IMG/VR virus record: IMGVR_UViG_3300027969_000191
Coordinates: 1-40,752 of that record
Direction: 5' to 3' (one strand)
DNA: 40,752 nt
Source of the DNA: a virus
In this document: piece by piece, positions 40,580 to 40,752 of the stretch
Numbering within the stretch: position 1 is the stretch's first letter
How the letters are laid out: each line of letters opens with the position of its first letter
The notes under the pieces: model-generated
What the model saw: only the letters and a program-made list of their open reading frames with translations
The model's database searches: none
What the model was told of the DNA's origin: nothing
Program-made: the position numbers and the translations under genes

Positions 40580-40752
40580 AGCAGGACTCTTTCGCTTGTT
40601 TTAACATATCAGTCAACCATTGTGGTCGCTCTCTACTATTTATCTTACCTGACCATGACCATAGGTGTTCTTTATTCATCACATAGTATCTACGATAGGA
40701 ATTAATAGAATCTCCTGCTAATTTACATTCATCAGGCATGGCTGGTGTTGGT
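40566..40752 (-). CDS. Conserved phage hypothetical protein, C-terminal part only
   Basis: The frame is open from the right edge to TGA at 40566-40568. The visible end reads PTPAMPDECKLAGDSINSYR, RYYVMNKEHLWSWSGKINSR, ERPQWLTDMLKQAKESC. The AMP..CK..GD.I.SYR.YY...K..L..W..R..P.W pattern is the C-terminus of a widespread uncharacterised protein of T4-like and other aquatic phages. The start lies outside the window. It overlaps the next gene by 14 bases. Confidence 0.7.
   Translation of the reverse strand, partial: PTPAMPDECKLAGDSINSYRRYYVMNKEHLWSWSGKINSRERPQWLTDMLKQAKESCYAVI

Overview
The window is part of a large, AT-rich, T4-like myovirus genome. The evidence is a nearly complete set of T4-type baseplate genes, the T4 replication/transcription trio gp32-gp59-gp33, and tail-fibre genes of the kind found in aquatic T4-like phages of cyanobacteria, SAR11 and Methylophilales. 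The host is probably a Gram-negative aquatic proteobacterium. The phage carries an outer-membrane porin, an exported nuclease, a SleB-type wall hydrolase and a two-piece tmRNA whose tag resembles beta/gammaproteobacterial tags. The exact host is inference.

Layout. (1) Bases 1-26459, minus strand, read right to left: a dense late block of gp48-like tube cap, gp53, gp27-like hub, a gp5 OB-domain protein, a helical unknown, a gp5 beta-helix needle protein, an unknown, gp25, gp6, gp7, gp8, a 2101-residue DUF4815-type protein, a coiled-coil protein, a repeat-rich collar/fibre protein, an S74-chaperone fibre, three small fibre-associated proteins and a fibre gene cut by the left edge. (2) Bases 26493-32513, plus strand, diverging from gp48: gp4, a gp2-like protein, a gp54/gp19-like tube protein, gp26 with a probable -1 frameshift extension, and two paralogous tape-measure/hub-like proteins, one carrying a GH19 muralytic domain and the other a membrane segment. 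(3) Bases 32514-40752, minus strand: a mainly early/host-interaction block. Read from the right it holds small conserved genes, a separate receptor-binding fibre gene, an exonuclease, a secreted NUC endonuclease, a cupin, an orphan PD-(D/E)XK nuclease, the permuted tmRNA, the porin, a SleB-type endolysin candidate, gp33, gp59 and gp32, ending in a strong terminator that faces the end of block 2.

How it fits together. Block 1 builds the wedges, hub, spike and fibres. Block 2 supplies head and tail completion proteins and the tube/tape components. Block 3 handles DNA metabolism, late-transcription coactivation, host-envelope changes and lysis. gp5 is split and has lost its lysozyme, and the GH19 domain in block 2 is a plausible replacement cell-wall-cutting activity at the tail tip.

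Most notable observations: a canonical T TTT TTC slippery site that would fuse gp26 to a 62-residue extension; a circularly permuted two-piece tmRNA encoding tag ANDESYKLAA, with its own promoter; the split gp5 plus GH19 arrangement; a phage porin directly behind the tmRNA; and a recurring promoter element in which a late-promoter-like ATAAATA sits inside the spacer of a sigma70 promoter. The only stretch over 300 bases without a protein gene (35738-36132) is filled by the tmRNA locus.
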